Below are positions 59,316 through 64,000 of a stretch of DNA of 64,000 bases, one piece after another; positions within the stretch are counted from its first letter, which is position 1; each line of letters opens with the position of its first letter. Source of the stretch: UBA721 sp002705165. GTDB lineage: Bacteria > Planctomycetota > Planctomycetia > Pirellulales > Pirellulaceae. Made by a program: the position numbers and the translations under genes. Under the pieces are notes generated by a model. The model made no database searches, was not told the origin of the DNA, and saw only the letters and a program-made list of their open reading frames with translations. The stretch lies in assembly GCA_045565995.1 (NCBI GenBank), contig JBJLEF010000010.1, positions 176,819 to 240,818 on the forward strand, in the 5' to 3' direction.

Positions 59316-61013
59316 TTAAGCGGGGGTGTGTAGGTCCTGTTCACCAATCGTTACATCCATCAAAGGCTCCGCCTTATTGATTAGCGTCTGGCAGTCTGCA
59401 GACAGATTGGTGAGTATAACGGTCTTTTTAAGAGCCCGGTATTTTGCGCAGACTACGTTGATGGCTTCGAGTGCGGAATGGTCACAAACACGGGTTGACT
59501 TGAACTCGATATAAACCACATCTGGATCATCCTGAGGAGTAAAAATATTGCGGAAAGAGGTGACGGCACCAAAGAATAACTCTCCTTTTATTTCATAGGT
59601 TTTCACCCCGTCTTCCTCACTGATTTCCACCTCAATCTGCTGGGAAGATTTCCAGGCGAATACGAGGGCTGAAATAGCTACACCAGCAGCGACGGCAATC
59701 GCTAAATCAAAGATGACCGTAATCGTCGATACGGCAACGATCACTGCCAGATCGCTTGTCGGTATCTTGTTCCAAAGACGTAGGGTAGTCCATTCAAAGG
59801 TCGCGATTACGACAATGAACATGACACCGATTAAGGCAGCTACGGGAATCAAACCGATACATTTCCAGAGAGGCGGGATCAGAATGAAGGCGAGCAGAAA
59901 TGCAGACGCAGTGATACCCGATAGGCGGTGACGCCCACCGGAACGAATGTTGATCATGGATTGCCCAATCATAGCGCAACCCCCCATGCTGCCAAACAGC
60001 CCGGACACCATATTGGCTGCGCCCTGAGCTATGGCCTCCCTTTTACCGGACCCTTTACTTTCGGTGAGTTCGTCAATAAGAGTTAAGGTCATTAATGACT
60101 CAATGAGCCCGATGGCTGCCAGGGTCACCGCTAGTCCGAAGATAATAGAAAGAGATTCCAACGTGAAGGGAATAGCAGGAATAGCAAAGTACCCAGCCAC
60201 TCTGGAATTGTTGTCCTGTTTGTCAATTTCGGAGGTGTCTATGGTTCTTTCTGCAATGTCTAGCCCGAGGTTATTGATTTCAGAGAATGCCAACGATTGC
60301 TTTTCCGTTTCAAAGAGACGAGTTTTCTCCGCCTTCTCAGCCGCAATCGTTTTCATCTTCGCTACCGATTGGTCGACCGTCACGGAGGTTATCGGTGTGA
60401 ATTGGACAAGCATTGTGACTGCCAGGATAGCGACAAGGGTACCGGGGACAGCCTTGGTAAGTTTGGGGAGAAAGTGAATGATAGCCATAGTCACGGCGAT
60501 GATGATTGTTGTAACTAACAATTCCCCGCCTGAGATCCATTGGCCGACGACGTCAAAGCTCTGTGTCAGAGCATTGAACTGTAATTCATGTCCGCTTTGA
60601 AGTTGTTTGAACTGCGCGAGCCCGATAACAATGGCCAAGCCATTGACGAAACCGAGCATCACCGTGTGAGGTAACAAACACACAAATTTTGCAATCCCCA
60701 ATATCCCGCAGGTGATTTGAAGTATTCCGCAAAGAATGACTGCAGCAAAGAGAAATTCCAAACCGTAGACGACCACAAATGCCGTCATGACAACGGCCAT
60801 GGCACCGGTCGCACCGGAAATCATTCCGGGCCGCCCTCCTAGAACTGAGGTGATAAACCCGACAAAAAAAGCAGCCCATAGCCCTACGCTCGGATCAACA
60901 CCAGCCACAAATGCGAATGCAATGGCTTCGGGTACGAGAGCAAGGGCCACAGTCAGCCCAGAGAGAATTTCATTTTTCCAATTCATATCCCGGGGGATAA
61001 CTAGGTCGATCAT
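59316..61013 (-). CDS. SulP-family anion transporter with STAS domain
   Basis: 565 residues. A SulP core with 10-14 membrane segments starts NEILSGLTVALALVPEAIAFAF and shows the family pattern GLWAAFFVGFITSVLGGRPGMISG. The C-terminal STAS domain (about 460-560) has GELFFGAVTSF and DHSALEAINVV. An unusual charged insert of about 60 residues (VDQSVAKMKTIAAEKAEKTR to DKQDNNSRVAG) lies between membrane segments at about 205-270. SulP proteins move sulfate, bicarbonate or other anions, often with Na+ or H+; sulfate uptake would fit a sulfatase-rich organism but is not proven. ATG 60986 is an alternative start. Confidence 0.9.
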   Translation of the reverse strand: MIDLVIPRDMNWKNEILSGLTVALALVPEAIAFAFVAGVDPSVGLWAAFFVGFITSVLGGRPGMISGATGAMAVVMTAFVVVYGLEFLFAAVILCGILQITCGILGIAKFVCLLPHTVMLGFVNGLAIVIGLAQFKQLQSGHELQFNALTQSFDVVGQWISGGELLVTTIIIAVTMAIIHFLPKLTKAVPGTLVAILAVTMLVQFTPITSVTVDQSVAKMKTIAAEKAEKTRLFETEKQSLAFSEINNLGLDIAERTIDTSEIDKQDNNSRVAGYFAIPAIPFTLESLSIIFGLAVTLAAIGLIESLMTLTLIDELTESKGSGKREAIAQGAANMVSGLFGSMGGCAMIGQSMINIRSGGRHRLSGITASAFLLAFILIPPLWKCIGLIPVAALIGVMFIVVIATFEWTTLRLWNKIPTSDLAVIVAVSTITVIFDLAIAVAAGVAISALVFAWKSSQQIEVEISEEDGVKTYEIKGELFFGAVTSFRNIFTPQDDPDVVYIEFKSTRVCDHSALEAINVVCAKYRALKKTVILTNLSADCQTLINKAEPLMDVTIGEQDLHTPA

Positions 61014-61413
61014 CTAATTTAGGTTGCTTGTTCTTAAGTGGTTGAGCGGGCTCCCATCCTTATAGTCCTGAGGGTGTCGCAGCTTAATAAAAAGTTTTAC
61101 CAAACGACCGTTTCGTATTGGAAAATATTAAACGGCTATAGGCTGCTGAGGGAGCGACGTGGCAGCGGCGAGACTGTTACTTCAGTCATCTGTACCCGGA
61201 AGACACAAGATTAGTCTGAACGTGGTTTAAGTAAAAGCCCAACTGGACTTATATTGGATAATAAGTGCGTTGAATTCGTTGGCTAGCCAGGATTACCATC
61301 AACTTCCGTCTCGGTGGGTGCTAGCATGCCCGCCTTGGCTTGATCTATGAAGATGAAACTATTAATCTTGCGAACAAGCAATGAGCCCTTACTAATACTA
61401 AATCGACTATTAA
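61014..61413. other. 400-bp intergenic region with the second shared motif
   Basis: Spacer between the divergent SulP and Gfo/Idh/MocA genes. It contains GGCTGCTGAG (61141) and the shared motif at 61216-61248, plus ACTTATATTGGATAATAAG just after it, which could hold a -10 element for the downstream gene. No convincing ORF seen. Confidence 0.5.
61216..61248 (+). repeat. 33-nt shared intergenic motif, copy 2
   Basis: Same core as copy 1 at 50031-50063 (AACGTG, two bases, TTAAGTAA, two bases, GCCCAAC), same strand, with GGCTGCTGAG 75 bp upstream. Located about 200 bp before the start codon of a Tat-exported oxidoreductase. Lacks the terminator hairpin of copy 1. Confidence 0.45.
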
Positions 61414-61425
61414 ATGGAAGATCGG

Positions 61426-62823
61426 ATGCCTCAGTTCAACCGCCGAAAATTTCTTCAAACCACCTCGACTGCTGCGGCTGCCGGTTCGGTTGGTGTCTTC
61501 TCGAGTCAGTCAGTTCTTCGCGGCAATACCCCGAACGAGCGTCCCAAAGTGGCTGTGATTGGCTGTGGGGGGCAGGGCACTGGGGATGGACGACGTGCCA
61601 CCAACTATGGTGATATCGTCGCGGTCTGCGATGTTGACACCTCTCACTCATCCTATGCCAAAGCAGCTTATACGAGACGAATGGCAATGCCTGGCCGGGA
61701 AGTAAAGATTGATGTTTATCAGGACTACCGCGCGATCATCGATCGTGCTGATATTGATGCGATCATCTGTGGTACGGTGGATCACTGGCACATCAAGATT
61801 TCCGCCGAAGCCTTAAGGGCTGGAAAAGATGTCTATTGTGAAAAACCCCTTACACTCACGGTCGATGAAGGAAGGATCATTTCCAAAGTTGCCAGTGAGA
61901 CAGACCGAATTCTGCAAGTAGGTACGCAACAGCGCTCCGACCCTCGATTTTTGCAGGCAGTTGCTATCGCGCACTCCGGGAGACTCGGAGAAATTAAAAA
62001 GGTTACCGTGGGCCTTAACCACAACCCTTTCAGTAAGGCGATTCCGACGAACACACCCCCGAAAACGCTGGACTGGGACCGTTGGAAAGGCCCTACTGAA
62101 GATGTTCCTTACCGTTTCCTGAAGAATGGCAAAGCAGGGCAAACACTCGTTAGAACGCTAGGGGACGGCAGTATTGATGCCTCCAACTGTCACAAGGAGT
62201 TTAGATGGTGGCTCCAGTATAGCGGCGGAAAAATGACAGACTGGGGTGCTCACCACGTAGATATTGCCCAATGGATTATCAATCAATGTGGACCGGGGCA
62301 GGGCCCCACCACGATTAAACCTCTGATGGTAGAGGCTAGGGTTCCTTTCGATGAAAACGGTGATCCTACGCTGGACGATCGATATAATGCTCCGCACCGT
62401 TTTTCGGTACAGGTAAACTTTCCGAATGACGTGGTTATGGAAATTACCAGCGAGGGCCGTAACGGAATATTGGTTGAGGGAACTCGGGGAAGGATCTTCG
62501 TTAATCGCGGTACGATTGCGGGAAAACCGATTGAAGAGCTCGAAGAAAATCCGCTTCCCGGCGGTTGGCTCGAAGATATGTACGGTGGACCCGTTGTGGA
62601 ACATGTTAACAACTTCTTTAACTGTATCACCAGTCGTAATCAACCCGCTTCCGATGTCTGGACTCACGTCGCTTCTATTAATACATGCCATCTAAGCAAC
62701 ATTGCCATCAGACTCAATCGTGAAATTCAATGGGATGCAGCGACACAGTCTATCAAGGACGACCCAGTTGCGAGCGCTATGCTGAAAAGAGATTTTCGCA
62801 AGGGGTACGAAATTGAACTGTGA
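61426..62823 (+). CDS. Tat-exported Gfo/Idh/MocA-family oxidoreductase
   Basis: 465 residues from ATG 61426 (GGAAG 5 bp upstream); ATG 61414 is in frame but has no Shine-Dalgarno. Tat signal FNRRKFLQTTSTAAAAGSVG. NAD(P)-binding KVAVIGCGGQGTGDG at about 40-54, DHWHIKISAEAL, the signature GKDVYCEKPLTL with catalytic Lys, then the GFO_IDH_MocA C-terminal half with WWLQYSGGKMTDWGAHHVDIAQW. The exported, bacterial-type homologues include glucose-fructose oxidoreductase and planctomycete proteins acting on sugars with tightly bound NADP. Specific substrate unknown. Confidence 0.92.
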   Translation: MPQFNRRKFLQTTSTAAAAGSVGVFSSQSVLRGNTPNERPKVAVIGCGGQGTGDGRRATNYGDIVAVCDVDTSHSSYAKAAYTRRMAMPGREVKIDVYQDYRAIIDRADIDAIICGTVDHWHIKISAEALRAGKDVYCEKPLTLTVDEGRIISKVASETDRILQVGTQQRSDPRFLQAVAIAHSGRLGEIKKVTVGLNHNPFSKAIPTNTPPKTLDWDRWKGPTEDVPYRFLKNGKAGQTLVRTLGDGSIDASNCHKEFRWWLQYSGGKMTDWGAHHVDIAQWIINQCGPGQGPTTIKPLMVEARVPFDENGDPTLDDRYNAPHRFSVQVNFPNDVVMEITSEGRNGILVEGTRGRIFVNRGTIAGKPIEELEENPLPGGWLEDMYGGPVVEHVNNFFNCITSRNQPASDVWTHVASINTCHLSNIAIRLNREIQWDAATQSIKDDPVASAMLKRDFRKGYEIEL

Positions 62824-62859
62824 TGGAAATGATCGTTGACGAGCAACCAGGATAACTAA

Positions 62860-63057
62860 ATGAGCGGTACAGAGTCATCATCCAGAGTTGGCGAAGTAGC
62901 CTGTGGAACATGCACCAGAACCCACGGCCTTGGTATGGCTTCATGTCAGGACGAAGTGAAAGGCTTTCTTATCCAGCAGATACTTAACGCTCTCTCACCA
63001 ATTGCAGGCATTGGGTCTGCTCTGGTACTGCTCTGGTACAACCACGAAACGATGTAG
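62860..63057 (+). CDS. Small protein with Cys-rich N-terminus and one hydrophobic helix
   Basis: 65 residues. AGGA 9 bp before the ATG; starts 37 bp after the oxidoreductase stop. Sequence VACGTCTRTHGLGMASC carries a CxxC and a third Cys, and ILNALSPIAGIGSALVLLWY is a possible membrane helix. No family recognised. May be a real small membrane protein co-transcribed with the oxidoreductase or a chance ORF. Confidence 0.35.
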   Translation: MSGTESSSRVGEVACGTCTRTHGLGMASCQDEVKGFLIQQILNALSPIAGIGSALVLLWYNHETM

Positions 63058-63129
63058 TCTGCCCATCTCGCTGCCGTTATAATAGCCCTGGTCACCCCCA
63101 ACGCTTTTTGGTCTTATCACTGCGTACCC

Positions 63130-64000
63130 ATGTCACGACAGAACTTGCGTTTATTCCTCGTCCTCATGCTCTTCGTCTTCAGCGCGACTTCCTTATTGTC
63201 CGCTGACTTCAAGCGGGATATTGAACCAATCCTTAAGAAGCACTGTTACCGCTGCCATACCGAATCGAATGACGAGTCGGAGTTGTATCTGGACCAACTT
63301 GATCCAAATATAGAAACGGGGAAAGACACCGGATTCTGGCACGAAGCGTTAAACCAACTGAATGAAGGTCGGATGCCGCCCAAAGAGGCCCAACCACTGA
63401 CCGACAGGGACCTGATCTCCCTCACTACCTGGCTCGAAAGTGAAATTCGCAAGGCGAGTGAACTTCGAAGGGATACTGGCGGACGGCAAGTGCTGCGGCG
63501 AATGAACCGCTACGAATATCAATACACCCTGGAAGACATTCTCGGGATTACCTTGGACTATCGTGAGCACCTACCGCCGGATCTCTCTGGCGACGATGGC
63601 CTAAAGACAAACGGTTCCTTGCTGGGCATGTCCCCTGTACTCATGGAGGCCTATCTCAAGGTAGCGGACATGGCATTGCTGGAAGCGATTCCAGACGCGG
63701 TCCAACCCGTCCTTCGGGAAAAACTGACCAGCTTGCAGGTCACCACAATCCGCGGACAGAAAAAACGCAATAACAAATCCCAGCCTAAAATCCCCTTGGC
63801 AGATGGGGTGAAACCGAAACCGTCGATCATTGCCCCCACGTTTGGGTTAAAACAGACAGCCTTTGATCATGACCTACCCCGCAAGGTGACATTCGAGAAA
63901 CGTCCGTTCTCGGGACGCTTCGCCATCACGATCGAACTCAAAGCGGAACCATCTACTAATGGGAGAATACCAGAGCTTACCGTCTTGGTCGGACACCGCG
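63130..64000 (+). CDS. DUF1587/1592-type cytochrome protein, partial (3' end outside window)
   Basis: Open from ATG 63130 to the window end, 290 residues. Signal peptide RLFLVLMLFVFSATSLLSA; heme motif CYRCH at 39-43 within DIEPILKKHCYRCHTESNDE; HEALNQLNEGRMPPKEAQPL; DUF1587-like RRMNRYEYQYTLEDILGI; then SGDDGLKTNGSLLGMSPVLMEAYL. The remaining DUF1595/1592/1588/1585 parts should lie beyond the window. Third member of this family here. It has more C-ending codons than the other two copies by eye. 72 bp after the small Cys protein. Confidence 0.88.
   Translation, partial: MSRQNLRLFLVLMLFVFSATSLLSADFKRDIEPILKKHCYRCHTESNDESELYLDQLDPNIETGKDTGFWHEALNQLNEGRMPPKEAQPLTDRDLISLTTWLESEIRKASELRRDTGGRQVLRRMNRYEYQYTLEDILGITLDYREHLPPDLSGDDGLKTNGSLLGMSPVLMEAYLKVADMALLEAIPDAVQPVLREKLTSLQVTTIRGQKKRNNKSQPKIPLADGVKPKPSIIAPTFGLKQTAFDHDLPRKVTFEKRPFSGRFAITIELKAEPSTNGRIPELTVLVGHR

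Noticed and set aside
60031..60477. 148-codon plus-strand frame inside SulP
   Set aside because: Antisense to conserved transporter sequence; Ser/Ala/Val-rich composition is typical of a shadow frame.

Overview
The window comes from a bacterium of the phylum Planctomycetota. It carries six DUF1501 proteins, one DUF1549/DUF1553 cytochrome protein, two DUF1552 proteins, three DUF1587/1592/1588/1585-type c-type cytochrome proteins, a PVC-type dehydrogenase, three Cys-type sulfatases and three PQQ-like beta-propeller proteins. These families are expanded together mainly in planctomycetes and related PVC bacteria. By eye, base composition is close to even. I found no rRNA, tRNA, CRISPR array, phage module or intact transposase. 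Most products carry Sec or Tat-type (RR-F/L-L) export signals, so the window mainly encodes an exported catabolic and redox repertoire of a heterotroph that degrades sulfated polysaccharides. DUF1501 proteins belong to the sulfatase/alkaline-phosphatase-like superfamily; their substrates, and those of DUF1552 and the cytochrome families, are not established.

Layout. 1-12.6 kb: partial DUF1501, a kelch-type propeller, fatty-acid desaturase, alpha/beta hydrolase, a UPF1-like helicase, an N,N-dimethylformamidase-like protein, DUF1501 plus an MlrC-type M81 peptidase, then another DUF1501. 12.6-19.9 kb: a DUF1549/DUF1553 gene (operon with the preceding DUF1501 on the minus strand) and, divergently, a large SGNH-PVC dehydrogenase-HEAT-cytochrome c gene. 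This segment has at least eight single-base reading-frame breaks, while every other long gene in the window is intact. 20-26.6 kb: NHL-type propeller, SGNH-like protein, two PQQ propellers, a sulfatase and a His-rich metal-binding lipoprotein. 26.6-31.8 kb: acetoacetyl-CoA synthetase, divergent from an epimerase-SDR pair with a 4-bp overlap, followed by DUF1501. 31.8-42.3 kb: HExxH protein, a LamG domain interrupted by a propeller, phytanoyl-CoA dioxygenase, sulfatase, an (alpha/alpha)6 glycosidase-like protein, a membrane-anchored arrestin-like protein, DUF1501 and an M23-like protein.

42.5-55.6 kb holds two paralogous cytochrome cassettes: DUF1552 then DUF1592-type, and DUF1592-type then DUF1552 then DUF1501. 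Between them is an iron-responsive-looking unit: a Fur-box-like sequence, a 31-residue membrane peptide, a long-chain flavodoxin, a TPR protein and a PQQ propeller. The non-coding stretch at 49.7-50.2 kb contains an excellent minus-strand intrinsic terminator with no minus-strand gene feeding it. It also contains a 33-nt motif that recurs at 61.2 kb in the same orientation and at about the same distance from a start codon. 55.6-64 kb: sulfatase, CorA-like membrane protein, metal-dependent amidohydrolase, SulP anion transporter, Tat-exported Gfo/Idh/MocA oxidoreductase, a small Cys-containing protein and the 5' part of a third DUF1592-type cytochrome gene.

Functional picture (inference): sulfatases, the glycosidase-like protein and the oxidoreductases would desulfate, cleave and oxidise complex glycans. 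Cytochrome-domain proteins and propellers would supply surface or periplasmic electron transfer or binding. The flavodoxin unit is probably a response to iron limitation. The most notable non-standard signals are the frame-break cluster, the Fur/small-peptide/flavodoxin unit, and the candidate minus-strand RNA with its shared motif.
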